A stretch of 64,000 nucleotides of DNA from Ascaris suum (Eukaryota; Nematoda; Chromadorea; Rhabditida; Ascarididae), in NCBI GenBank assembly GCA_013433145.1, contig CM024185.1:1364001-1428000 (forward strand), in the 5' to 3' direction. The notes under the pieces are model-generated. The model searched no databases and was not told where the DNA came from. It was given only the letters and a program-made list of their open reading frames with translations. Shown piece after piece: positions 35,091 to 51,896 of the stretch. The number at the start of each line of letters is the position of its first letter. Within the stretch, counting starts at the first letter, position 1. A program made the translations under genes and the position numbers.

Positions 35091-35159
35091 CTGTCGAAAT
35101 ATCCTTCATCCGCTCCACCTCCTTCCACAGTCCTTTCACTCAAATATGTGTTTGTAAGA
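35091..35159 (-). CDS. Candidate 69-bp internal exon, unknown protein
   Basis: On the minus strand the acceptor TTTTTGTCAG (AG at 35160-35161) and the donor ACAG/GTGAGA frame 69 bp. Only one reading frame is open (LTNTYLSERTVE, then GGGADEGYFD), starting after 1 nt and ending in phase 2. Both splice sites are good. It is not in phase with the 35190-35461 candidate unless that gene uses a different donor. Confidence 0.3.
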
Positions 35160-35189
35160 CTGACAAAAATCAAGTTTTACACACACAAA

Positions 35190-35461
35190 TCAACCTGTGC
35201 CAATAAGTACTAGAAAAAGTGCAATGGTTGAACGTGTTTTCGGTAACAATCGATGATAGACGTTACAAAGTGGTACGTCAAATCCGCTCTCTCGTAAACA
35301 GCTCACCTGTCAACGTTTTAATTTAGGCGTAAAAACTTGCAATAAACACACAAAAACAGCGATAAAGGTACGAGATTTGTCAACTTAACCGATCCATTAC
35401 CTGTTCGAGAAAGAAGTAAATTATTCAGCACTTCAATTATTTTAGGACAGGAATAGCTCAT
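35190..35461 (-). CDS. Candidate 62-residue protein, 2 exons
   Basis: Exon 1 is 35461-35390 and exon 2 is 35306-35190. They join in phase 0 through donor GTTAAG and acceptor TTGACAG, ending in TGA. The ATG is 11 nt after CGACGTTCAG, which resembles a trans-splice acceptor. The N-terminal part is Leu-rich (KIIEVLNNLLLSR), then CLRESGFDVPLCNVYHRLLP, and the end is hydrophobic (TIALFLVLIG), possibly a tail anchor. A stronger donor (GTAATG) exists 12 nt earlier in another phase. Not recognised. Confidence 0.35.
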
Positions 35462-35994
35462 CTTAATTATTCCTGAACGTCGAAATATAAAACACCAGAA
35501 CGCAAACGACTGCAACGTGAATGACAACAGCTCAAAGGGTCAAGACCCGAATGACCAGCTGAAGTGACCAAAACGGAGATGGTCCGAGGGCTAATTCCAA
35601 AATGTTACATTGCATCAGGCATGCATTATGTACTGTTGCATAGTCACAACGATGAGCCCACCGATCGTCTCCTCTGTTAGTTGGTCCATTCATTGGTTTC
35701 CAAAGAGTTAGATTTGCAGATTTGTGGACGGGTTCACGCTTATCGGCCGGTTTTGTGGACAGATAAAATTACCATCATTTATTGATCATTACTACGTGAA
35801 CAAATAGTTCAGACATAAATATTTGAGAAGGTAAGAAAGTAGATTTTAAAGCAAAAAATTTTGCGTAACGAAATGTTTTGCACTTTTTTTAAAATGGCCT
35901 ACACCTCAAACTTAATTATAGGTGAGTAATTGATAGCTTAAATACTTAACGAAGGGTATTCAAATATCTTCCGCTATGTCATTAACAAAATAAA

Positions 35995-36219
35995 TTGCAA
36001 ATAAATTCTTCATTATTAATATTTCCATCCACGAGTACAAAGGAAACCCTGAATAAAAATATGCATACGTTATCTACAACTTGGCGACAACCTTCTCATA
36101 GTTTTCCGATTTTTGAGTGTCACTGTTTCATCAAAATCTCACCTAGAGGAGTATATGCTCAAACCGAAGATCCACCAGTGGAATCTTTCGGTTCGAATAT
36201 AATCTTCCATAATTTTTAA
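35995..36219 (+). CDS. Candidate terminal exon, unknown protein
   Basis: An open plus-strand frame that becomes protein-like from about 36025 (PSTSTKETLNKN, then SFPIFECHCFIKISPRGVYA), ending in TAA at 36219. There is no clean acceptor and no recognised domain. GC is locally raised. Its relation to the next open frame (36520) is unclear because this one ends in a stop. Confidence 0.25.
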   Translation: MQINSSLLIFPSTSTKETLNKNMHTLSTTWRQPSHSFPIFECHCFIKISPRGVYAQTEDPPVESFGSNIIFHNF

Positions 36220-36519
36220 GCACATATAATTTGAAAAAAAAAAGGTTTAAATGTGTATAAAAATCAACTATATCTGAGCAAAATAAAGGTATATCACCGT
36301 CATTAAGTGTATAATTTCAAACCATTTCCAGCCTTTTATACTAGAATCGAATTTTATTCTCATTACGCATTCTACTATAAGTCAATATAACCCATTAAAT
36401 TAAAATTACATCTCAATTTCAAATCCATTTAAATTTTAGAACCTATTATAAATGCAAAATGGATTTTCAAGAGAAAATATGGATCTTTTTTTAAATTTTT
36501 TACAATTTTAATTTACATT

Positions 36520-36822
36520 TTGTATTTCTATACCATTTTCCATGTCTATATTAGATGCTTCAAAGAGATAAAGCTTTATCGAGACAACTATAAAGTTTAT
36601 CGAATTATGTATAGAAATGATAGTGATGCGATAAATGAAATCAATTTTTTTTTGCGATTATTATCATTATCAATCTATGATCAGATCAAAAGCAAAAAAA
36701 AAAAAAAAATAATATCAATAATTAGAAAGAAAGTTGGCTCATATTCACAAATGATCATTATCATGCAAATGTTAGCACAAATGAATTCATTACGAAAGGA
36801 GATTCCATCTTTAATTAGACAG
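36520..36822 (+). CDS. Candidate exon, Lys/Ile-rich unknown protein
   Basis: A frame of about 100 open codons ends at a plausible donor (AGACAG/GTAATC); read through, it stops at 36837. The translation is basic and helix-prone (YRDNYKVYRIMYRN, then MQMLAQMNSLRKEIPSLIR). It is long for AT-rich DNA but passes through a 16-nt A run that could cause frame errors. No ATG with a good context or acceptor was identified. Confidence 0.3.
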
Positions 36823-36837
36823 GTAATCCATATTTAA

Positions 36838-39201
36838 TGAGATATTTCTATGATTCGGCTATTCTAAAATCTTCCTCTCATTTCAAGACAATCCATCTAT
36901 ATACCTAATAATCCCTCTATCACGGAATATCTTCTTTGTTCTATTATATAAGAAATATCACAGATTAATTAAATTTTTATAGTAGAACCTATGTTAGGAG
37001 ATTATCGTTAAAAATGACGAGGGAACAGGAAATTAAAAAATACGAAATGATTTTCGAAATGGTGTCAAATTCCAAAAATTTGAAGATATTTGAGACCAGT
37101 CGGCTGGCACTATAGCATTAAAGCAGCCAACTAGAGGAACCTCATCTCCATCATGTGAAAATTATCTACTTCCTTCCATGAACGCTCAACTGGATCTAAT
37201 GCATATTTTAATGACATTAGGGAAAAGAATACAAATAGGTGGGGTATCTTATACTAAATACCTGATATTAGTTTCCTTCCTTCATTAACCATCTAATAAT
37301 ATCAACAGTATCAACCGAAAAAAAAAAGAACATCAAGAGGAATACGAATATCGTATAAAACAATTTTTTTGAGTATAGAAGTAAGACGCTCATAACATCG
37401 AACCACAAAAGACGGATTGGGAAATCTTTTCAGTGATTTGCGCAATGCACCAATGAGGCATACATTGCAAATATATACCATTTGTACTTCAATCTCGTTT
37501 TTCTTTTTTAATTTCAGTGTAAATATTTTGCACACTCAAAAATTCCATCAATTTTTGAGGTTTAATACGAGCAAATCCAAGCAAACTTCGGGGCTAAACC
37601 GAATGAAACAAAATATCTTTCAAATATAGTTGTGTCTTGATGATAATTTCCTCCCTCCTCCTCCTCTCATAATAATAAATAAATGCCAAAAAATGCAGAT
37701 CAGGAAGTTAGTTACGCTTAAGGTGCTTTCAGGTTGAACCTACATCAGACAATAATATTTCGGCAATCGAAAAGGGGATCGCAACACACAAATAAAAGTC
37801 AAACGTTGAAATAAGGGAACGAAAGTTTCAATCCGATTTTCAGTACAGCATGCAATTCAGAGTATTCTGATTGAACATTCATCACAGCAATTAACCTATG
37901 GCACCGCATACTTCGAAGGTTCATACCCCCTATACCCCACTAATTCCTCTGAATTCTCTCCCATCGAAAACTCGCAAAAATGACATATCCAAAACGCTCT
38001 AGACGTTAAATATTTTGTAAGAATCTTATGGACCCCTTCCTTTTCCTTAATAATCCTGCCCCCCCCCCTAAAACCTTTTTTAGAAACTTGAAAAAATTTA
38101 AAAGCCCTGCGGTTCTATTCGAAGTCATACGGTAGAAAGTATCACAATAAAGGTTTTCATACAATTTAGGTATTACAAAAGAACTAAACAATTTTACCTT
38201 CACGATTCAAACAGGTTCTACATGAAAAAAAAGAGAAAGCAAGATCCTCACTGACAGTATTTTCCAGATCATTCTCAATCTCCTCATTTCTTCTTGAATC
38301 TTACTCTAAAGAAACGCATCAAATCGTTTCACTAGACAATCCATACTGTCAGGTTTCATCATTCACCGTTATAGATCACAACCCCTCAACTAAATCATGT
38401 TATTACATCCCTCTCCACCCCGCCCCACCCTCCCATCCCTTCAAAAATAGAAAACCTACGCATTTAAAAAAAACGACCTTGACGGTATAATTTATCAACA
38501 CCACTATATTGCCGCCAAAATTTACTCAAAAATGTGGTGACTGCAATCCTCAATTAACCTGAAAATGCCTACAGTACTGAAATTTAATGCTTAAAAAATT
38601 AAATCAGCAATAAACTGACAAGAAAACCTCAACGTTATACACCTACTATCCAAAATTACTGCACTTTTCAAAAAAAAAAAATGCGCGTTTATATTATGCA
38701 TAGGGTCAAGCAAAGAAATATAGAAGATGACAAGAATGAATAATATAAATACAAAAATGACTAAATGAATACATCTTGGTGCGTTGTAAATCCTCTCCTC
38801 TCTTTCCCTCTTTCTTCCTCCACCCTTCCCCCCCCCCCCTCGCCTTTCAAACTCTCCCAATGAATTTATACTGCAAAAGTATAAAAACATTATTCCCTAT
38901 CACTCAGCTGATAACATACTTCATATCATATCGCTCCACTATCCTCAATTATTTTTTCAATAATTTTGCCACCTTTTCGAGTCTCCACCTACTACCTTTT
39001 AGCGATGATACCTTTAAAAAACCTGACAGGAAGAGAAGAGAGAGACAAACGCACACAAAGCAAAATATTACAAGAGAAAAAGGGCTTAAGAGTTTCAAAT
39101 GAATCACTCTAATGGCTGACTAAATTTACATCTAATAATTTGGCATTGTCATTTAAATAATAATATTGGTTTTTAAAGAATGCACCCACTAAGTAATATA
39201 C
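36838..39201. other. 3' flank of TPRKB and intergenic DNA
   Basis: No supported gene. A minus-strand frame from ATG at 37535 to TGA at 37311 (74 codons, some protein-like segments such as YICNVCLIGALRKSLKR) is noted but lacks support. C runs lie at about 38060 and at 38828-38839, with further CT-rich tracts at 38410-38440. These are G-rich on the TPRKB transcript strand. Confidence 0.35.
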
Positions 39202-42200
39202 TTATGCCATATAATCCTTGGTGACGATCCTTGTTATAATTTCATCGCTGATTGTTTCTTCATTGAATTCCGGTTCGGTGACACGATATACCTAAAATAT
39301 AACGGAAATTTTGACCGGTCCGGTAATATACTTGAAATGTTGACCGGAATTTTCCACTATGAATTCATCAACTTCATTAAATATAATGAACAATTGCTGC
39401 ACGTTTGAAGAGTGAAATTTGAATTGAACTGAATACCACCATCATGAACGATATAAATCACAGCTAAATTATGAGATATTTCGATGCTCTATGGAATTGA
39501 TGCATGAATAGTATGCGTTGACTATCTAAAAATATTTGATAAATCTTATTTTCTAATGAAGAAAATAAAAGATATATTCGGTTTCCACCAAATATTGTAT
39601 AATTATTAAAATATAATAGTATCTTTAACGAAGACTCAGTTTCTCAAACATAGCAAATCATTTAAGCTTCTAAATTATGAACGGGTACCTATAAAACAAA
39701 TAAAGTGCCGATAAGCAACGGCTTTAAAACAACATTTCATCTAGCCATAAATGTTTCAAATTGTTGGGGTGTAGTGTCATGAAAGAACTCTATGAATGAG
39801 GAAATTCGCTACGTCTATTGATACCTTATATATTGCTTAGAAGCAATTTTAATTATTTATGAATAAGCCTCAATTTAAAGAAACATAACCATGCAATTAA
39901 TCCACGAAAAAAAAAATTAAAAATCTCAAATATTTAGAAATATATACCTTGGATAGTCATAATTTTCGATATTTTCCGCTATCAAACTAAATATCATTAT
40001 TTGAAAATCATTTAGGTGAAGTTATTCTTAGCTAACTTACAGCTCGAATTTCAACTTCACTGTGCAAAATGCAATCTATAGAAGCTTGCCAGTCAATCGC
40101 CTATAAACTTTAACCTAAGAACAGTAAGGCACAGAAAGAAGTAGGCTTTATCTCGAGCAAAAATCCAAGAATGATGTATGACTTCAACCTTACCCTTTAC
40201 ATATCAATCAAGAATATTATTCTCAATTGTTTTAACGACGTAAAGACCTCAAAAGTATTTAATTCATAGGCTCTGTTGTTCTAGGATATGAGAGGAGAGG
40301 GGGTAAAGCTATACAGGTAATAATTGCATAACCTGAAAACCATCCTGAATCAACCTAAAATCCGTCAATACTTTCATTTGTTTACATTTAAACGACCGAT
40401 CCGATATCAATAAATACATCACAAAATGGCTTACCCATCTACGTCGCCAATCATTTTCAGCAAATAATACGAGGAAAAACCTCATAATTGCTTAACACCT
40501 TTATCTAATCTTCAAATGCAATAAACAAAGAAATGTGAACTCATGTTGCAGCAAATAAAGTGGCCAAATCCAAAACAGCGGGAATTCATTACGTATCTGC
40601 CACTACTGATTTATACGATCAAAGCTTAGTATGACAACAATACTCTAGGAAAGGGGAATAGCTGAGCACAGACTGATTTAACGACAAACAACTCAAAATT
40701 AAACATCCATTTTTGGTTGTTTTTGTTTCGCGGTAATATATCCACTCGTAACAAGCCTTCCCTAGCATCCATTATTATTATTATACATGAACTCGAGCCT
40801 AAATATTTTGCGATCGACCACCTAGTACGAGACACTGTTGAACGACATCAATTACAACAAGTCATCCTTACCCGATTCCATCAATTCAACTCTTTATCGT
40901 TGAGCAAATAAGCAAATTCCAATAACATAATAAAGTTCATTAATAAAGAAAAAAAATGTACCTTTTTAATGAGGGAATAATCGGCAATCATCGGTAATTC
41001 ATCAAGAGAAGCTGGTCGACCGTCGATCTTCTTTGCAATTTCGATCATCTTTTCACCGCTTTCATCGTCAAATATTCCCACCAATAAATCGCGACTCGTT
41101 TCCGCTATACCAAATGTTACGAGTGAGTCAGAGATCTGAAGAAAAAAATAATAATCTGAGTAGGTATCATCGGATTTCCTGATTATTCATCACAAATTCA
41201 AGAATCTCATCATCCTCATCATACAACATGAAACTAATTTAATTGTTCAACAAATGGTTCAGATCACGTTCAAAAATTTTACCAACCTAGGTTTTGCGAT
41301 AGACAACCCTTATCTCTAAAAAGAACTATCTGCAGAACTGCAGATTGTTCCTCACCCTCTCCTCCCTCCCCCCTTCCCCCCCCCCCCCAGCTCATCTTTT
41401 TATCGAAGCTCTCTTTTTTCATGTCCAAAATCTTTTTCCACGTCACACGTTAACAAAAGAAAACAAAAGAAGATAGCTGTATATCAATAAAGAAAAGCTG
41501 AAAATCTAATATTTCAGTAAGAGGCCGGCACCCGACTCCACCTTGAACAGCACTCCACGTACCTATCACATGAAGCAAAAAATTAAGCAAAAGTCCTTGT
41601 TACGCTACAGGGTGGTATTTGCCGCACTCCTCACAGATGAAATTTCGATACGCATAAGGTGTGAAGTAATACCTTCGATCAATCACCGACTCAATCCTTT
41701 GACCCACTAATATAATCCTGCAAATAATGCACCGCAAAAAAAAACAATATAGTAATGCAGTTACATTTCTAGTGGGAGAAAGCGAATAGATGAGTTCAGC
41801 ATGAAGCGATCTTGTTGAAAGTCGGTTGTGTGCTGCTTGATGAACCGCACGATTTGCTGCCGCCAATAAAATGAACGTTTCAAGCACCTGAAATACGCAA
41901 TTTTCATCAATATCGCGATTGAAATTTGGGGCAACAGACCGTGATCACAATAGTTGATGCGAATATCAACGAAAACATCTATACCACTGAGGGTAAAGTT
42001 TCAATATAACCTGAACCGACTAGTAATGCTGATAGAAAACAAATAAGGATTTGCTCATCGAATTATTTGTATTGATCAGGTTCGACAACCTTGGTAATGA
42101 CCGCTCTGATCGAAATGCGTGGATCAATAATGTCGCAGATATAACTCAGTTTAATATAAGCTTAAATAATCTGATAGGTTCCCTATGAGTACATCGTTGC

Positions 42201-44223
42201 AAAAATCCCATCAATGAAAAATATTAGATTTAATTTGATTTTGTGCTTCTGTAGGTAAAAGATTTCACCGTACGATCCATGTGTTTTGTTTGCACCAATT
42301 ACACAATGTATAGCCCTCTACACATACAGTCGATCTTCTATGGACGCCTCACCCATATATACTCCTCCCTTCACAGACAATCTTTTATAGATATATGACG
42401 AAAAAGAAACAGCTAAGAACGACTTGTGAAAATAAAGGAATGACACAGTTCTGTTCCAGAAGCTTGCAGCTTTTCTTCTAATATAAATGGGAGAAGCCGG
42501 AATGAGATGATTTTTTGGAGTAAGAATTTTCTTGGATCCTAGGACTTGGAACTATAGGTACTTAAAGATATAAGCATGAGCATAGACGGTAGGAGCATTT
42601 TGCAGTTGTTTAAATTTTGCTTTGCACCTAAAATCAAATAAATAATTTCGTACTGGCAAATGAATGGCGCCGGTCTGGAAAACACCGGCGATGAGGATTG
42701 ATGTCGGTGGTCGGATAAGGAACTTAGGTTTTCCTCAGGCTAAATTTCAAACTACGGTCTCACCGCAATCCTGTTTTCTAACCAGGTTACCTGTTACCGA
42801 AGAAAACAATGGACGGCTGTGAAAAACGAGAATGAATTAGCGGTATCCATATAAACGGATTTTCTTGCAAGAGTTTATGGCAACTTCATTTGTTCAGGCA
42901 AATAGTTCCCAAAAAAAAACTTGTTAGGATTGCATAGCAAACATCGCTGACAGGATATAGACGAACGGGACAGAAGCAAGATAGACTTAAAGCCATTCAG
43001 CGAGATTGCAGACTTATCATCCAATCTTTTCCTTCCCACTCTGCGGGTATACACGTGTTACCTTCCCAGTAGAGTCTCGATTCGTGCAGTACGGTGATTT
43101 CAGAATCCCCTTCCTACTAGAAGTGTTTTTGCACGTTAAACAACAATGAGACCCCTCCAACGCAACTATACTATGTTCTCTTGGAAATAACAGTCGATAG
43201 TGTTCAGCTTTTCGATACTCGTGAAGCTAAATAGGGAAACATACGAACATACTTGTTACTTTTCGGTTTTGCTGGAGCTCTTTGAAAGAAAGACCACAGC
43301 AAGACGCTTTGTATATACATATAACATCAGTTGGGGGCTTCAAAGTCTAGTCAGACCAACACACAAACAGACAATATCACTTCATGGATCGCGAACAAAA
43401 AGAAAAACGAATTTTATCGTTATTCGAAAACCAACTTGGCATGCGCCATGGTTGCACTCTTCAAACGCGTGGCTCCAGTCTCAACTCGGCCATGTGTGGA
43501 AAACCGCTCAAAGCCATCATGGATCAAATGGGATCACAGATATCGATCAGACGTAAATTTTTTTTGTTTTGGAGGTGGTCCCATGCAGTTGCTCAATTCT
43601 TTCACTAAACCTGACCTGACGTCTTTCTAGGGTATGGCTGCGTTCGGCCGACCATGTTATAATCAGGTACATGGCCTTATTCATATTTAACCAGTCCTTG
43701 AGGTACAGCCCTTACTGGAATATCTACGATCTATGAGCGGTGGAACTAATGCATGTGGTCTTAGCAAGTCTAAATGAGTGATAAAGAAGTTTCGAGAAGG
43801 TATTTATGACATCAAAAGAATGAATAAACTGAGGCCATTTTGCTCATCTTCCTTCTTAAAGCTTCCAAGAATTCCAGGACGAATATGAAAATCTTCTTCC
43901 CAGTTGTAGTTCAAACAGGAAAACTTCATCATTCATTGTATTTCCAGAAAAGTTTCCAGAAGTTTCAGGAAAACTTCATGGGAAAAAGTGATGTTCACCG
44001 TACATTGTATCAATGGATGCTGTCAAAAAAAAAATATCGCATAGATAAAACTTACAAGTTCGGCTCTCATAAAAGCGGCATCAATTGCTCCCGTTCTTAA
44101 TGCTTCACGTAATTCAACCGCATTTTTTACATCACGAAAGATACATGCCCTGAAGAAACGTCGCTGTGAAACGTCGTATGGATCAGGTTGAAGTTGGAAT
44201 AGGCGCGATGCGCCGAACTTCAT
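39202..44223 (-). CDS. TPRKB: TPRKB/Cgi121-like subunit of the KEOPS complex
   Basis: Four exons join in phase 0 to 184 residues: 44223-44056, 41887-41765, 41135-40962 and 39291-39202. Human TPRKB has 175. Matching blocks to recalled human TPRKB, in order, are FRDVKNAVELREAL (human FKDVKNAGDLRRKA), LAAANRAVHQ, RSLHAELIYSLSPTRN, LVTFGIAETSRDLLVGI, and a C-terminal block with RIVTKD (human RMSTKD). Cgi121 binds the Bud32/PRPK kinase in KEOPS, which with Kae1/OSGEP makes t6A37 on ANN-decoding tRNAs. The start is chosen because the acceptor GCTTTCAG lies 13 nt upstream and the next in-frame residues before it are unlike the family. Introns are 2.2, 0.6 and 1.7 kb. Intron 2 holds a 13-nt C run, and intron 1 holds a candidate opposite-strand gene. 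All expected family blocks are present and there is no frameshift. Confidence 0.93.
41376..41388. other. Poly-C run (13 C) in TPRKB intron 2
   Basis: A C run within a CT-rich tract (41350-41388), a G run on the gene's transcript strand, matching the similar run in KLHDC2 intron 2. Confidence 0.85.
43384..43662 (+). CDS. Candidate small gene nested in TPRKB intron 1, opposite strand
   Basis: Exon 43384-43552 starts with ATG and ends at CAGAC/GTAAAT in phase 1. After a 78-bp intron, the acceptor TCTTTCTAG leads to exon 43631-43662 ending in TAA, giving 66 residues. The first part is charged and helix-prone (MDREQKEKRILSLFENQLGM); the later part holds TLQTRGSSLNSAMCGKPLKA. Two other plus-strand frames are open over the same DNA (43200-43556 and 43331-43630), so frame choice is uncertain. 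I prefer this one for its splice signals and ATG. No family recognised. Confidence 0.3.
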
Positions 44224-44236
44224 CCTTTTTCGGCGT

Positions 44237-44244
44237 CTGAAAGC
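44237..44244 (-). promoter_or_regulatory. Probable trans-splice acceptor of TPRKB
   Basis: GCTTTCAG on the minus strand leaves a 13-nt leader (44236-44224) before the ATG. Such a short leader after TTTCAG is the usual picture for spliced-leader addition in nematodes. That it is used is inferred. Confidence 0.5.
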
Positions 44245-44390
44245 AACAAAACGATTCGTGCAAGTCGCCAAATGAGCTAAACGCCAATAATTCTATATTA
44301 CTTTATAAGTGTAACGCTGTTTCCTTTATGCTTTCAAAGCAACAATTCGCTATGTTGGCGACTGTCTCGCAATATTATCGCTGAAATATG

Positions 44391-44509
<119 letters not shown>

Positions 44510-44570
44510 ATTGACAAACGTCTGGCAGAAATCGCTCAATGTTGTGGAATATGTTATTTCACCGCTCAAG

Positions 44571-44994
44571 TCACTCAACATCACGGGTACTAGGGGATGA
44601 AGACATCCTAATATGGCCAAGACGATGTGCCTGACCGAGTCTGTTTCGGTCCTTCAAGCACCAGCTAATCTCGGCAACATTTTCTCTCCGCGGTCGACGG
44701 CTCAGTTTTCCTTCAGCGTGGCTCTGCCTTTCTTCTATGTAAGGCTGAAACGATGTCAGCTCCGCGCTGCCACCAAGTACATAGCGCCAGCCATCGCCGC
44801 ATTCCCACTCGTTCCCACATGGGTATCCCATCTAGTTTTTGATGAATTCTGAAGAGGACCAATTTCTCGTCAGCATTTACGAGGACCAGTTCTTTATGGG
44901 TGCCGCAATTTCTTGCAAAAATTCGTAGAAACCAACTGGTTTTCGCCTGGATTAATTCCGTACCTAATGTGCTGGAACGAAATTCCCCCAACAT
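44571..44994 (-). CDS. Candidate 119-residue protein upstream of TPRKB, unknown function
   Basis: Exon 1 is 44994-44809 (62 codons from ATG). A 64-bp intron (GTGGGA..GTTTCAG) follows, then exon 2 is 44744-44571 (57 codons and TGA), joining in phase 0. An acceptor-like GCTTCTAG lies 16 nt before the ATG. GC is clearly higher than the flanks. Exon 1 encodes a mixed segment ([20 protein letters not shown]), and exon 2 is very hydrophilic and basic ([14 protein letters not shown], then [12 protein letters not shown]). An unspliced alternative reads exon 1 on to a stop at 44713 (93 residues). It ends about 0.33 kb upstream of the TPRKB leader on the same strand, which fits a two-gene operon. A plus-strand frame (44613-44852) overlaps but has no splice support. 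Not recognised. Confidence 0.42.
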
Positions 44995-46161
44995 TCCCGT
45001 AGATCATGTGCTAGAAGCATTGAAAATCTCACTTTATTGGTTTCATTCAAAAATTTACGGATTTTATATAAAACTACAAAAATTTGCAACTATTCATTCC
45101 GGTTCAAAGATGCACTTCAGCTTAAAAAAACGGCTTGAAGTGATCTTAGTGCTGCACCATCACGACCATTCTTCATCCCACCTTTGTAAATTGCCTATAT
45201 TAATTTTAAAAAAAAAATGAAAGAAGTCTTCCATCCAACGGAAGCCTGAGAAGCATGAAGTTGTCGCAAAAATACTGGACGGATGAAGGAGAAGAACACA
45301 GAAGGAACTTACTTGTACGAATCATGTCATCAAAAAACTACTCAAACTATCCCCCCCCCCCCACACACCGTCGATTCTCCGGCATTTTCCTACTGTTTTG
45401 TTCAATTTCATTGCAACTTTCCCTACGTTCAAACCACAGCGATACCTAAATAAAAATTCGAAAGACGATCCACACAACTTTTCGGGTAATGCGCCATTTC
45501 TACCGTTCCAGGTTAACCCATCTCATTTCAGGGGATCGCTCTTCACCTTCTGTAGACCAGAATCGGGGCCAAATATGAGTAATCTCTAATATGAGCGCGG
45601 ATTAGCTCCCAACTTGCTCCTAAAGTTGGACGTAATCGCCATAGGGATGAGGCCTGATTTGGTGCAGACCCGCTGTCTATAAGGATCCTTGTATTTGCAA
45701 CGTTTCAAGAGTATAATGAGAAATCGCGCATGAGTATATGGTTAAAAAAACATCGAAAACTGACATCTATTGGTGAAAGGGAAAGAAGCAGCCTATCACT
45801 AACCGACAAGGAAACAAAATTAGCAAAAAAAAAAAAACAAAACAAAATAAAAATAAATAAATAAATAAGCAAAGAATCATAGATGAGAGGAGTGAATAGT
45901 GAATAAATTTACATCTACAGTGAGGGACTAAAAAATAAAATAATAAAAATATTATTAACCGCGGTGTATTGTCGCCCATTCAGACAATAAGTTCAAGAAT
46001 GTGGATGTTCTCGCGTAACGTCGCAACCACAAATGCAATCCACACGCTTGTAAAACGACTATGATGGGCGGCGCCCGATGCTATTGCGGAGCTCAATTAC
46101 CACGCCGCGCAATGTGTGTATTTGTGGAAGTATGTATGTATGCATGTGCATATATAATTAA
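44995..46161. other. Intergenic DNA upstream of the minus-strand pair
   Basis: It includes the likely promoter side of the 44994 reading frame, a 12-nt C run at 45351-45362, a (TAAA)n patch at 45848-45870 and moderately GC-rich DNA at 45500-45700. Plus-strand frames of 60-106 codons are open, but I see no consistent splice sites. Confidence 0.35.
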
Positions 46162-50956
<4,795 letters not shown>

Positions 50957-51850
50957 AATGTTTTCAAAATATAAATTTATAAGCACTAAGACATATGATG
51001 GTTTTATTTTCAATTGCGAGAATGATTCTTTAGTTATAGAAGTGTCAACAATTCAACGTGAACTAAGAATTGAGCCATTGTCAAGCTCTTTTTTTTCTCT
51101 CCAATTGACGATCAAAAACACCTTTTCGAGAAAAGGCACTACCTTTGAAAGTTTTTCTGACCAAAGACCATCTCATACCAATGCATCACACTGCTGGTAT
51201 TGAATTATGAATAAGCATTTAATTTATCTCCACTTTTTATTTGTGGGCAAAAATAATAGAACAAAATAATCGATCGCTTCATCAGCTGATCTCCATCGAA
51301 GCATCGATCATATCGATCCTATTTGCTATAATTTATTAACTCAGATATTGCACAGTCTATTCCAAAATTCTAAGGGGAAACAATTTTATATCAGAATGGA
51401 TTTTTGAAAGTATTCGAAAGTAAAACCTACTACTAAAATATACGAATAAAGTAAGTTTTCTCATATAAATTCCAATAACATATTGAGACTAAGCTAGACT
51501 AAACAAAACATATTTCAATGAACGAATGAGTAAAGACATAGTAGTTGATAGTTGCAATTGCCCGTTGAACATCATGCAATTCTTGCTTATCTCTTGCATC
51601 TCATTCTAACGAGTTGAAAACACAAAAGATTGATGGATATTTTTTCCGAATAGATGAAAACGCTAACGAACAGCTGCGTTCGTATCTCTTCACTCAACAA
51701 AATAACTGCTTGCTAATAATAAAAAAAACATAGTAAAAGCACACAATAATAAAAACAAGAGCACATAGTATAATCAAATCATTAGCATATTTTCGATTTT
51801 CTTTTTTTGCAACAATATTCAAATTTTTAGCACTAGAGAAAATACACTAG

Positions 51851-51896
51851 AATTATTTATCAAAAAATATTTAAATTATTTATCAAAAAATATTTA
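51851..51896. repeat. Tandem 23-bp repeat
   Basis: AATTATTTATCAAAAAATAT plus TTA occurs twice head to tail, followed by diverged partial copies of AATTATTTA to about 51963. Confidence 0.85.

Noticed and set aside
40717..40911. Plus-strand 64-codon frame in TPRKB intron 3
   Set aside because: It starts at a non-ATG codon with no acceptor and is antisense to a confident intron.
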